A DNA stretch of 64,000 nucleotides from Chryseobacterium ureilyticum (lineage in GTDB: Bacteria > Bacteroidota > Bacteroidia > Flavobacteriales > Weeksellaceae). The stretch covers positions 496,001-560,000 of the forward strand of contig NZ_FTOL01000003.1 of NCBI RefSeq assembly GCF_900156735.1, given 5' to 3'. Position numbers and translations under genes: made by a program. Of this stretch, positions 1-9,394 are shown piece by piece; within the stretch, counting starts at the first letter, position 1; each line of letters starts with the position of its first letter. The notes beneath the pieces are model-generated. The model was not told the origin of the DNA. It saw only the letters and a program-made list of their open reading frames with translations, and did no database searches.

Positions 1-1610
1 CAGATGAATTCGGATACAAAATTGAATTCTCTGATGCTGATCTTGAAGATACAGATGCGGAAGATGAAATTGATTCTGAAGAAAGCTTAGTGTCAAGAGC
101 ACCAGTAGTTACTGTAATGGGACACGTTGACCACGGTAAAACTTCATTACTGGATTACGTTAGAAAAACAAACGTAATTGCAGGTGAATCAGGAGGTATT
201 ACACAGCATATCGGTGCTTATAATGTGAAATTGGAAAACGGTCAGAGAATTACATTCTTAGATACTCCAGGTCACGAAGCCTTTACGGCGATGAGAGCGA
301 GAGGTGCACAGATCACGGATATTGCGATTATTGTAATTGCTGCCGATGATGATGTAATGCCACAGACGAAAGAAGCAATTGCCCACGCTCAAGCGGCACA
401 AGTGCCAATGATTATTGCAATTAACAAGGTTGATAAGCCAAATGCTAATCCGGACAACATCCGTCAACAGCTTTCAGGTTTAAATCCTCCGGTTTTAGTT
501 GAAGAATGGGGTGGAAACGTTCAGGCACAGGAAATTTCAGCTAAGTTTGGTAATAATGTTGACGTATTATTGGAGAAAGTTTTATTACAGGCTGAAATGC
601 TTGAACTAAAAGCGAATCCAGAGCGTTCGGCAAATGGTGTTGTTATTGAAGCATCTCTAGATAAAGGTAGAGGTTATGTTGCTACAATGTTAGTACAAAC
701 CGGAACCTTAAGAGTAGGAGACTATGTGGTAGCAGGTAAAAATCATGGTAAAGTAAAAGCTTTACTTGATGAAAGAGGAAAAAATCTTGCAGAAGCAGGT
801 CCTTCAATTCCGGCAACAATCCTAGGATTAGACGGGGCGCCAACAGCTGGTGATAAATTCCGTGTATATGCTGACGAAAGTGAAGGTAAAGCGATTGCAA
901 ATAAGAGAGAACAGCTTCAGAGAGAACTTTCTATCAGAACGAAAAAACATACAACACTTGAGGAATTAGGTAGACGTATTGCTTTAGGAGAATTCAAAGA
1001 ATTGAATATTATCCTTAAAGGTGACGTGGATGGTTCAGTAGAGGCACTTTCTGATCAGTTACAAAGATTATCAACTGAAGAGATCAGCGTGAAAATTCTT
1101 CACTCAGGTGTAGGACAGATCACGGAATCTGATATCAACTTAGCGGCTGCATCTGATGCAATTATTATTGGATTCAACGTAAGAGCAGGTGCTAATGCTA
1201 AAGAACTTGCAGATCGTGAGGAGATTGAAATCAGAACTTACTCTGTAATCTATAAAGCAATTGATGAAGTAAAAGAAGCAATGGAAGGAATGCTTTCTCC
1301 GGAAATCCAGGAGCAGGTAATTGGTAATGTTGAAATCCGTGAGGTATTCAAGATTTCTAAAGTTGGATCAATTGCAGGTTGTATGGTTCTTACCGGAAAA
1401 GTTACAAGACAATCAAAAGTACGTCTATTGAGAGATGGTATCGTTAAGTTTGATGGTGAGCTTGAAAGCTTGAAGCGTTTCAAAGATGATGTGAAGGAAG
1501 TAACAAAAGGTTACGAATGTGGTCTTAACTTGAAAGGTTATAATGATATTGAAATCGGTGATATTCTTGAAGTTTACGAAGAAGTTGCTGTTAAGAAAAA
1601 GCTGAAATAA
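1..1610 (+). CDS. infB: Translation initiation factor IF-2 (3' part)
   Basis: This is the C-terminal part of the GTPase that brings initiator tRNA to the 30S subunit. The reading frame is open from base 3, so the gene begins before the window and the GTG at 90 is internal. An acidic linker precedes the G domain, which shows GHVDHGKT (G1), DTPGHEAF (G3) and NKVD (G4). Domains II to IV follow, ending in a Lys-rich tail. About 530 residues are present. The divergent N-terminal region is missing only because of the window edge. The gene ends in a strong terminator. The family assignment is certain. Confidence 0.98.
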   Translation, partial: DEFGYKIEFSDADLEDTDAEDEIDSEESLVSRAPVVTVMGHVDHGKTSLLDYVRKTNVIAGESGGITQHIGAYNVKLENGQRITFLDTPGHEAFTAMRARGAQITDIAIIVIAADDDVMPQTKEAIAHAQAAQVPMIIAINKVDKPNANPDNIRQQLSGLNPPVLVEEWGGNVQAQEISAKFGNNVDVLLEKVLLQAEMLELKANPERSANGVVIEASLDKGRGYVATMLVQTGTLRVGDYVVAGKNHGKVKALLDERGKNLAEAGPSIPATILGLDGAPTAGDKFRVYADESEGKAIANKREQLQRELSIRTKKHTTLEELGRRIALGEFKELNIILKGDVDGSVEALSDQLQRLSTEEISVKILHSGVGQITESDINLAAASDAIIIGFNVRAGANAKELADREEIEIRTYSVIYKAIDEVKEAMEGMLSPEIQEQVIGNVEIREVFKISKVGSIAGCMVLTGKVTRQSKVRLLRDGIVKFDGELESLKRFKDDVKEVTKGYECGLNLKGYNDIEIGDILEVYEEVAVKKKLK

Positions 1611-1629
1611 TTATTCAGATATATTATAA

Positions 1630-1665
1630 AATAAGCCGTCTCATTGAGACGGCTTATTTTTTTTC
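1630..1665 (+). terminator. Rho-independent terminator of infB
   Basis: A perfect 13-bp stem (1630-1642 with 1646-1658) with a 3-base loop is followed by a run of T. It lies 20 bp after the infB stop and separates it from the convergent gene at 1692-2369. Confidence 0.92.
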
Positions 1666-1691
1666 TTTTATTTTGAATTTATAAAATTTTC

Positions 1692-2369
1692 TTAATTCTG
1701 ATTAAGAAAAGTAACCAATTTGATTAGGTCTTCATCTTTGTCAAATTTGATCTTATTAGACTTAAAAAATGCTGTTAAAGCATCTTTTTTATCTGGGAAC
1801 TCTGCTATGATTTCTTTTTGATTTTTTGGTTTCTTAATGAAGCCTTTTTCTGTTTTAATGTAATATATGGGGTCTAGATTACGGAAATTAGCTGGTCTTT
1901 CAGTTGCGTAGCCATTTGCTGCCGGAACAACATCTACAAACTTTGTTTTAATTTTTTTGTACAAAGAATTTTTGCCGTTTACAAGCTCAAAAAAATATCC
2001 GCTTAATTCATCTGATGTTTCAATTAGAATCATTGTTTGCTTAGGTGATGAAATTTCAATTCTTGCAAATTCAGCGCTTTTTGGAAGCACTTGAGTTTCG
2101 TTATTTTTTTTAAATTCTATTTCATCTGTATAACTATTGTATCGTACTGGTATCTGCTCATAGTTTGTTGCGATTTTAGCTGTGACAAAGTCTTTACTAT
2201 AGTAAGGGGAACCAGCAATATCTTCATATTTAAATGTTTTGCCTGTTGTTGATTTTATACCATCAAATACTGATTGAGTATGTGTGGCTCCGTTTACTGA
2301 AAGTGTATTTTGTGCAAAGCTAAAATTTATACCTGCTAAAATTAATGTGGCTAAGACTGTTTTTTTCAT
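1692..2369 (-). CDS. Secreted hypothetical protein, 225 aa
   Basis: I do not recognise a family. The product has a clear N-terminal signal peptide (MKKTVLATLILAGINFSFAQ) with a likely signal peptidase I site after Ala-Gln. The mature part is Lys-rich with alternating hydrophobic stretches and no cysteines, lipobox or T9SS tail. It is probably periplasmic. The gene is monocistronic and convergent with infB. A -7 box on the minus strand at 2402-2409 puts the transcript start about 25 bases before the ATG, which supports this start. The function is unknown. Confidence 0.75.
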   Translation of the reverse strand: MKKTVLATLILAGINFSFAQNTLSVNGATHTQSVFDGIKSTTGKTFKYEDIAGSPYYSKDFVTAKIATNYEQIPVRYNSYTDEIEFKKNNETQVLPKSAEFARIEISSPKQTMILIETSDELSGYFFELVNGKNSLYKKIKTKFVDVVPAANGYATERPANFRNLDPIYYIKTEKGFIKKPKNQKEIIAEFPDKKDALTAFFKSNKIKFDKDEDLIKLVTFLNQN

Positions 2370-2806
2370 TCTTTAAAATTATGATTTTTTAGTTTTTCTT
2401 TCAAAAGTAAGAATATATTATTCTAAATAGAAGTATTGAGATGCTTTTTTAGGTTTATGAAAAATAATATTTATTGTTTATTTAAGTAAAATACTAATAT
2501 ATAGACTTTAACTGATTGATTTTTTACTTTAAAAAGCAAGATGAGTTGAGAATAAGGGTTGTTGTAATTTAGATTGATTATAAATAATTTTACACTAACT
2601 GATTATTAATTGTTAAAATTTAATGTTTTGATTAATGATTTTAAAATTTGTTAAATTTGAGTGAATGAAAATTACGGAATCTTCTATATATAGTAGGTGA
2701 AGCTTGTAATATTGTGAATAAAAATGCTGTAGGACTGTATAAAAAATTTGCCAGTGTTAATATTTATTAACATATTTGCCTCTAAAATATATTAAAATTT
2801 GTTAAT
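2370..2806. other. 437-bp intergenic region before SusC
   Basis: This very AT-rich divergent region holds the minus-strand promoter above and the leader of the susC gene. An inverted repeat GTTAATA-TT-TATTAAC lies at 2756-2771, 36 bp before the susC ATG, and could be an operator. I found no convincing TAnnTTTG box for susC and no riboswitch or small ORF. Confidence 0.5.
2402..2409 (-). promoter_or_regulatory. -7 box (TACTTTTG) of the 225-aa gene
   Basis: The minus strand reads TACTTTTG, matching the Bacteroidetes -7 consensus TAnnTTTG, 33 bases before the ATG. I see no clear -33 element. Confidence 0.5.
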
Positions 2807-5659
2807 ATGAATGTTAAACTACGTGTATTAACAGCTGGTGTTTTGTTTTTTACAGGACAGGCTGTATTTGCTCAGGAGGGTAAAAAAGACTCCAAAGACA
2901 AAGAAACGAAAATTGAGGAAGTAGTTGTTTTGGGATATAGTAAAACATCCACAAAAGCTAAGTCTACATCTTCTTCGGTAACTGTTGGAGCAGAAACATT
3001 AGAAAACAGACCTAACATTTCTGTTTTGAATTCCGTCCAAGGTACGGCTCCTGGAGTTGTTGTTAACTCAGGTTCTGGTTCACCTGGTTCAGGGAAATTC
3101 AATATTTTGATTAGAGGTATGAGTTCATTAAATGGTTCTACAGATCCTTTGTATGTAATTGACGGTGTTATTACTTCAGGATCTCAGTTTAGAAACTTGA
3201 ACTCTTATGATATTGAAACTTTCAGTATTTTAAAAGATGCTCAGGCAACTGCTATTTATGGTAACAGAGCTGCAAATGGAGTTGTTGTGATTACGACTAA
3301 AACAGGAAGATTTAATTCTGGACTAAAAGTATCATATGATGCATTAACTTCTTTTAGTAAAATGCCTAATGTTGATTATAACATGGCACATGGTAAAGAG
3401 CAGTTACAAATACAGAAGAATTTTGGAACCAGTGATGGCGCAAAAATGACTCAGCAACAGATTGATAACTGGGGAGTAGATACAGATTGGAATAAACAAT
3501 TTACTCAAATCGGTATTGGTCAACAGCATAATTTATCAATCACTGGCGGAGGTGAGAATATTAATAATTTCTTGTCTTTAGGTTATCTAGATCAACAAGG
3601 AACAATAAAATCTACAGACTTTAAAAGATTTACTTTAAGAAATAACCTTAATGGAAAGTCTAAAGATGGTAAATTGACTTTTGGAGCGGTTTTAGGACTA
3701 GGTTACTCTAAGAGAAATCAGTTAGATGATGAAGAAAATGCAGCAATTAATGCTAACCCATTACAGAACCCATTGTTCGGAGGTGTACTTTCTTCTACGT
3801 ATAAAACTCCTTCTCCATATGCAAGTGGGCAAGAATTATTTAACAATATTGGGCAATCAATTACAGGTAATACCCAATGGATTCTTCAGGATAACATTAA
3901 TGGAGGAATTAGAAATAAATATACTGAGCTAAGTATCTCTGCTAATGCTAACGTTAACTATAAGCTTACTGATTATTTAAGTGTAGGGAATAGAACTGGG
4001 ATTGATTATAAAGAATACGAAAGAATCTTTGCTAGAGCTGCTCAAGGATATCTTGCGCTTTCTGTTGCAAGAGGTCAAGGAGCAAAATATGCCGGTATTG
4101 AAACATTTGATACAACACAGGATTTGACTTTTAATAGTATCACAAATATTACATTTAACAAGTCTTTTGGTGATCATACCATTTCAGCTGCGGCTTATAT
4201 GGATTATATCAAAGTTCATGTTAATCGTAATAGCCAAACACAGAATGGACTAAATCCTTTACAGTGGCAATTTGGAGCGGGTACAGGTTATATTCCATTT
4301 AACCCGGATACACCAAACATTTACAGACCTACTATTTTTGCTACGAAAGTTACTGCTGGAACTTTAGCTTACTTTGGTACATTAGACTACGACTATAAAG
4401 ACAAATATGGTGTAAGTGGGGTGGTAAGAAGAGATGGATCTTATCGTTTCCTTCCTACCAACAGATGGGAGACTTTCTGGTCTGTGGCTCTAAGATGGAA
4501 TATTGATAAAGAAGATTTCATGGCTAACTCTGGATTCAGATTATTGAAACTTAGAGCGTCAATGGGAACAACAGGGAACCAAAACTTAGGTGTAGCAGTA
4601 AATAATGTTAACCCATTAGTTCAGCTTCCAAATAACTTCCTTGATTTATATAATGGTATTTCAGGATATCAAAATCTATTAGGATATAATTTCGCTAACT
4701 TATCGAATCCTTATTTAAGATGGGAGCAAGTAAAGCAAACCAACGTAGGGGTTGATTTTAACTATAAAGGTATTGTAGAAGGTAGCTTTGATTATTATCA
4801 AAAGAGAACTTCAAGAATGTTTAACAACCTACAAAGGTCTGCAGTTACTGGAGTTTGGGATATAAGAGGAAACGATGGAGTTCTTGATAACAAAGGAGTT
4901 GAAGGGTTAATCAGATATAACGCTATCAAAACCGAAAATACGAAGTTGTCAATTTTCGTAAATGGAGCTTATAACTCGAACAAGATTGTCTCAATGAACA
5001 ATGAGGATATATCAGATGATATTGCAGATGCAATTGGAGGTCCAGCTAATCAGTTTATTATGTATCCTTATGTAGGTGTAAATCCTAATAATGGAAACAT
5101 GTTATTCCTTGATATTAATGACAATATTACAGAGAATCCACAAACAACTGATAGAAGACGTACAGGGAAGTCTCCATATGCAAAATTTACAGGAGGATTT
5201 GGATTTAACTTCCAACATAAAGGATGGTTCTTAGATACATTATTCTCTTTCCAACAAGGAGGATGGATTTATGACAACTTACTTTCTTGGGCTATGAACC
5301 CTAGTTATTCAAGTGGTAATAATGTTTCTGCAGATTTATTAAACGCATGGACTCCAAATAATAGAAACACAGATGTTCCAGCTTTAGATGCTGAAAATAC
5401 AGGTAGAGATGGTTCTTCTGACAGATTCTTAAAGAGTACGGATTTCATCAGACTTAAAAATGTTTCTTTAGGTTATAGCTTTACTAAAGATCAATTAGGA
5501 AAATTACCAGTTAGAGGTATTAAAGTATTTGTTCAGGCAGAAAACATTTATACATGGACTAAGTGGAAAGGGTTTGATCCTGAACCAGTTACAACATCTT
5601 CGTTAAATGTATACCCTAACCCTAAAACAGTGTCAGTAGGATTAAATGTTGATTTTTAA
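2807..5659 (+). CDS. SusC/RagA-type TonB-linked outer-membrane transporter
   Basis: This 950-residue outer-membrane beta-barrel imports a large or complexed substrate with a SusD lipoprotein lid, powered by TonB. A signal peptide (residues 1-22, ending VFAQ) is followed almost directly by a TonB box (IEEVVVLGY near residue 37). The plug domain comes next, with the SusC signature DPLYVIDGVI and GNRAANGVVVITTK. The barrel ends in aromatic-rich strands and a final Phe. The N-terminal carboxypeptidase-like domain found in many SusC proteins is absent. The susD partner starts 12 bp later. No glycosidase, peptidase or sigma/anti-sigma pair is adjacent, so the substrate cannot be inferred. Confidence 0.95.
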   Translation: MNVKLRVLTAGVLFFTGQAVFAQEGKKDSKDKETKIEEVVVLGYSKTSTKAKSTSSSVTVGAETLENRPNISVLNSVQGTAPGVVVNSGSGSPGSGKFNILIRGMSSLNGSTDPLYVIDGVITSGSQFRNLNSYDIETFSILKDAQATAIYGNRAANGVVVITTKTGRFNSGLKVSYDALTSFSKMPNVDYNMAHGKEQLQIQKNFGTSDGAKMTQQQIDNWGVDTDWNKQFTQIGIGQQHNLSITGGGENINNFLSLGYLDQQGTIKSTDFKRFTLRNNLNGKSKDGKLTFGAVLGLGYSKRNQLDDEENAAINANPLQNPLFGGVLSSTYKTPSPYASGQELFNNIGQSITGNTQWILQDNINGGIRNKYTELSISANANVNYKLTDYLSVGNRTGIDYKEYERIFARAAQGYLALSVARGQGAKYAGIETFDTTQDLTFNSITNITFNKSFGDHTISAAAYMDYIKVHVNRNSQTQNGLNPLQWQFGAGTGYIPFNPDTPNIYRPTIFATKVTAGTLAYFGTLDYDYKDKYGVSGVVRRDGSYRFLPTNRWETFWSVALRWNIDKEDFMANSGFRLLKLRASMGTTGNQNLGVAVNNVNPLVQLPNNFLDLYNGISGYQNLLGYNFANLSNPYLRWEQVKQTNVGVDFNYKGIVEGSFDYYQKRTSRMFNNLQRSAVTGVWDIRGNDGVLDNKGVEGLIRYNAIKTENTKLSIFVNGAYNSNKIVSMNNEDISDDIADAIGGPANQFIMYPYVGVNPNNGNMLFLDINDNITENPQTTDRRRTGKSPYAKFTGGFGFNFQHKGWFLDTLFSFQQGGWIYDNLLSWAMNPSYSSGNNVSADLLNAWTPNNRNTDVPALDAENTGRDGSSDRFLKSTDFIRLKNVSLGYSFTKDQLGKLPVRGIKVFVQAENIYTWTKWKGFDPEPVTTSSLNVYPNPKTVSVGLNVDF

Positions 5660-5671
5660 TAGAAAAAAGTT

Positions 5672-7354
5672 ATGAAAAGAATAATAAATACAATATTAAC
5701 AGTTGCAACGTTATCGACAGTAGGATTCACTCTGAATAGCTGTCAGGATGCGTTAGATATTAAACAGGCAGGAGAATTGCAGCCAGATGATTTATTTACA
5801 TCGGTAGCCAATCTTAATGATGCTTTAAATGGATCTGTTTATGCTCAGTTAGAGCCTATAGAAGAAATATATTTTACAGCCGTATTTACAGACGAAGTAA
5901 AGCCTGGTTTCGGTAGTGGTGGACAGGAGTATGAATTACATAGACATTTCTTAGATGCATCTTCCGCTACAGTAGGATCAAGTGCTTCTATTGCTGCTGG
6001 AGCAACTAGCTATGGAATATGGTTAAATCATTACAGAGTTATTAATAGAGTTAATAGATTACTTGAAGGGGCAAAAGGAATTACTCCTAAATCAACAGAA
6101 GTAGCTCAGTATAATAGTATTCTTGCACAGGCAAGAGCAATTAGAGCGTATTCTTATCTTCAGTTGGAGACTTTTTTCTCTACTGATATGAAAGATCCTA
6201 ATGCGTTAGGCGTTATTTTATTGAAAGATGTTCCTGCTACAGATGCTAAATTACCAAGAGCTAAAAATCAGGATGTGTACGACTTTATTAATGCAGATTT
6301 AGATTATGCCAGAGGTATTTTACCAAATTCTACAACTGCTAGAAGATATGCTGTTGATAAGAATTTTGTAAATGCTGTTGCAGCTCGTTTAAATCTCTAT
6401 AGAGGAAATATGGCTTTAGCAAAACAGTATGCAGAAACAGTAATCAATAATTCTGGTTTAACTCTTACGGTTGCAACCCCAATGACAGGTACGAACTCTG
6501 CAGTTCCAGTTACAGAAGCAAATGGAACACCATTTCAATCTGGTAACTTTACTGAACCGCCAACTAATAAGTGGAATATAGCATTTTATGGAGGTGTTAC
6601 TGCTGCCAATGGAAATGGTATTGTAGGTGGATCTTTCAACCCATATAGAAGAATGTGGGCTGATTCTGATAACGGAGAAGTTATATTCTCTCTTAACAGA
6701 CTTCCTTTAGGTGCCGGTGTAAATATAGGTTCAAGATGGAACACAAATGCATCTAATATTAATGGTAACCCAATGTGGAACTGGGGAAGAAATTTATACA
6801 ATTTATTTGAGGCTCTTCCTGGAGATATTAGAAAGTATGCATATGTAGATCCTACTTTTGAGGATAACCCAGATTGGGATCAGCCAGGTCAAGATACTCG
6901 TGATGATGTTTTGATGATTGATAAATATCCTGGAAAGACAGGTACTGCAGTTAGAAATGATATTAAAGTTTTCAGATTATCTGAAATGTATTTCATTTTA
7001 GCTGAAGCAGAGGTGGCAGCAGGAAATATGACAGCAGCTCATGATTTGATTCAAAAAGTAAGAGTAGCAAGAACTTTTGCTGGGACTCCAACAACTCCTA
7101 CTTATACAAGTACTCAAGTTGCATATGCTGACATTTTAAAAGAGCGTAGAATTGAACTTGCATTAGAAGGTCACCGTTATATTGACTTGAAAAGGTTAGC
7201 TGTAGTGGCTGGTGTTTCTATGGATAGAAATCCTACGGATGATATCATTACAGTAAAAAATCTACCAAACGGAGATTACAGGTATACACTACCTATTCCT
7301 TTGAAGGAAATATCTGCAAACCCTAATTGCGTACAAAACCCTGGTTATAACTAA
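5672..7354 (+). CDS. SusD/RagB-type surface lipoprotein
   Basis: This 560-residue SusD-family protein is the substrate-binding lid of the SusC transporter encoded just upstream. The signal sequence ends in a lipobox with the lipidated Cys at residue 24. The TPR-like region contains the family motif QARAIRAYSYLQLE. The C-terminal region has FRLSEMYFILAEAE and ERRIELALEGHRYIDLKR, both typical of RagB/SusD. It lies 12 bp after susC and is followed by a terminator, so the two form a bicistronic unit. The substrate is unknown. Confidence 0.95.
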   Translation: MKRIINTILTVATLSTVGFTLNSCQDALDIKQAGELQPDDLFTSVANLNDALNGSVYAQLEPIEEIYFTAVFTDEVKPGFGSGGQEYELHRHFLDASSATVGSSASIAAGATSYGIWLNHYRVINRVNRLLEGAKGITPKSTEVAQYNSILAQARAIRAYSYLQLETFFSTDMKDPNALGVILLKDVPATDAKLPRAKNQDVYDFINADLDYARGILPNSTTARRYAVDKNFVNAVAARLNLYRGNMALAKQYAETVINNSGLTLTVATPMTGTNSAVPVTEANGTPFQSGNFTEPPTNKWNIAFYGGVTAANGNGIVGGSFNPYRRMWADSDNGEVIFSLNRLPLGAGVNIGSRWNTNASNINGNPMWNWGRNLYNLFEALPGDIRKYAYVDPTFEDNPDWDQPGQDTRDDVLMIDKYPGKTGTAVRNDIKVFRLSEMYFILAEAEVAAGNMTAAHDLIQKVRVARTFAGTPTTPTYTSTQVAYADILKERRIELALEGHRYIDLKRLAVVAGVSMDRNPTDDIITVKNLPNGDYRYTLPIPLKEISANPNCVQNPGYN

Positions 7355-7374
7355 AATATAATCATATTATATAC

Positions 7375-7401
7375 AACCCCTGCTCAAAGCAGGGGTTTTT
7401 A
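7375..7401 (+). terminator. Terminator of the first susCD operon
   Basis: A 10-bp GC-rich stem (7375-7384 with 7388-7397) with a 3-base loop is followed by TTTT. It ends the 2807-7354 operon. Confidence 0.9.
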
Positions 7402-7416
7402 TTTACTATTATTTCT

Positions 7417-7424
7417 TATTTTTG
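7417..7424 (+). promoter_or_regulatory. -7 box (TATTTTTG) for the porin gene
   Basis: A TAnnTTTG match lies 18 bp before the ATG at 7442, immediately after the upstream terminator. It implies a very short leader. Confidence 0.5.
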
Positions 7425-7441
7425 CTGTACAATAATGAATA

Positions 7442-9382
7442 ATGAAGTACATACTTTTCATACTTACTTTCTTTGGCTTTGCTGCACACGCACAGGTTGT
7501 TAATACACCGGATAATAATAAATCTCAACCAAAACCGGAAGATACACTTGTCATAGACTCAGGAAAAAAAGACTCCTTAAAGATTTTTAAACCCACTATC
7601 AATGATTATCAATATCAGACGCAGTTTTCAGAGAAAAAAGTGTTCGATACGGTGATGACATTTGATAAAACCTATATATTTTCACAGTATAACAATACAG
7701 ATAACTTTGGAAGAGTACAACCTGGAAATATCGGGTCAGGTTTTAATCCTTTAGTATTCGAAGTGAATGCTGAACAGAATTTATCTCTATTACCGTCCAA
7801 TAAATCTTACATGATTTTGGGAGCAAATGACGTGAAATATTATGATGTAAAAACTCCGACAGCAGCATTTGTCTATCACAATGCAATGAGAAATGGAGCA
7901 GCTTTAAGATCTACATATACTCAAAACATTGGTAAAAGGTTTAATTTTGCTTTAGAATATACAGGGCTTCGTTCACAAGGTCTTTATAGAAATTCATTGT
8001 CTGCCAATAACAATACAATATTCTCAGGACACTATACTTCAAAAAGTGGAAACTATGAACTTTTTGCTCACTACATTCACCAAAATGTAAATAACCAGGA
8101 AAATGGCGGTATCGTAGAAGATGATTTGTTTCAAGCTGGTAGCAGTGATTATAAAAACAGACAAAATGCCAGGGTTAATTTAGAATCAAGCAGCTCGCAA
8201 TTTGCCTACAGAAGATATTATTTAAGTCATCAGTTTACTCCTTTCAATTCAGAGAAATTTCCTTTCAGCATCAGACATACAATTTCTCATCAAGGAAATA
8301 AATATTACTATAACCAAGGAGCATTGGAGGGATATTGGTATAAAGATCCTGTAGAATTAGTCAATGGATTTCCTTTAACAACAAAAAAATATTCAAGTAA
8401 TTTCAGCAATACTTTAAGCTTGGTTTTTAACAATGAAAAATTCAAGTTGGATGCCGGAGTTCGTTATCAATCCATTAAATTGGGGATAAGAGATGTCGTT
8501 GCATTAAACGGAGTTCCTTTTCCTGAAGAACTTAAAGAAAACAGAATTGGTGCCGTAGGAAACTTACAGGTAAAACTTTGGGACAAAATTCAATTGAATT
8601 CATTCTTAGAATTTTCAAATGGAAGTCAATTTAAAAGTTATCTTAAAACAACCAATAATCTGAAGTTTGAGCCAATAAAAGATTATTTTGTGAATGCAAA
8701 AGTAAACTTTCAAAGCGCTTATCCTTCGTTCAACTACTTGTTAAACACATCTGTTTACAACAAATTCAATTATTATCTTGAAGATGCGAAAAACCAATCC
8801 GTAATGGAACTTGGCGGAAGTATAAATTTAAAATGGTTTAAAACGGAAATCTTCGCCAATTATTTCAGAATAGATAACTATACCTATCTTGATAGCAATG
8901 CAGCTCCAAAACAGAGCGAAAGTTCATTGAATATTTCTCAGATCGGAGGAGACGCAACATTCAGCTATGGTAAATTCCACCTGAACACAAGATTACACTT
9001 CCAAAATGCATTGACCAATAAAAATCTATTGCCAATGCCAAGCTTTATCGGAAGAGCTAACTTTTTCTATCAAACACTTGCATTTAAAAAGGCAGCAGAA
9101 ATCCAGGCTGGGGTAAAAGTATATTACTTCTCTAAGTTTGGTTCAAGAGATTATTCTCCTATTCTTAACGAATATCTCCTTCCGGACTCAAAGGCTTTTG
9201 TCATAGGAGGGCAACCCATTGCAGATTTATATATTAATATGAAGGTTAAAAAAATGTTTTTCTTCATAGAAGGACAACAGATAGGAACCTTTATTTCTCA
9301 TAACAAAGCATATGCATTTCCGCATTATCCGGTATATGACTTCAGATTGAATATCGGAATTGTGTGGTATCTGTTCAACTAA
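7442..9382 (+). CDS. Putative porin (Porin_10-like)
   Basis: This 646-residue predicted outer-membrane beta-barrel has a signal peptide cut after AHAQ. A Ser/Lys-rich segment follows, then long runs of alternating hydrophobic and aromatic residues (for example YELFAHYIHQNVNN) and a C-terminal strand ending in WYLFN. It has no plug domain or TonB box, so it is not a TonB receptor. Composition and the link to bshC resemble the 'putative porin' family annotated across flavobacteria, but that assignment is from memory. bshC starts 12 bp downstream and is probably co-transcribed. Confidence 0.75.
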   Translation: MKYILFILTFFGFAAHAQVVNTPDNNKSQPKPEDTLVIDSGKKDSLKIFKPTINDYQYQTQFSEKKVFDTVMTFDKTYIFSQYNNTDNFGRVQPGNIGSGFNPLVFEVNAEQNLSLLPSNKSYMILGANDVKYYDVKTPTAAFVYHNAMRNGAALRSTYTQNIGKRFNFALEYTGLRSQGLYRNSLSANNNTIFSGHYTSKSGNYELFAHYIHQNVNNQENGGIVEDDLFQAGSSDYKNRQNARVNLESSSSQFAYRRYYLSHQFTPFNSEKFPFSIRHTISHQGNKYYYNQGALEGYWYKDPVELVNGFPLTTKKYSSNFSNTLSLVFNNEKFKLDAGVRYQSIKLGIRDVVALNGVPFPEELKENRIGAVGNLQVKLWDKIQLNSFLEFSNGSQFKSYLKTTNNLKFEPIKDYFVNAKVNFQSAYPSFNYLLNTSVYNKFNYYLEDAKNQSVMELGGSINLKWFKTEIFANYFRIDNYTYLDSNAAPKQSESSLNISQIGGDATFSYGKFHLNTRLHFQNALTNKNLLPMPSFIGRANFFYQTLAFKKAAEIQAGVKVYYFSKFGSRDYSPILNEYLLPDSKAFVIGGQPIADLYINMKVKKMFFFIEGQQIGTFISHNKAYAFPHYPVYDFRLNIGIVWYLFN

Positions 9383-9394
9383 AAACTATACAAG

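Noticed and set aside
90..95. GTG at 90 as the start of infB
   Set aside because: The frame is open to the window edge and the G domain lies only about 10 residues after it, so it is internal to a gene cut by the window.
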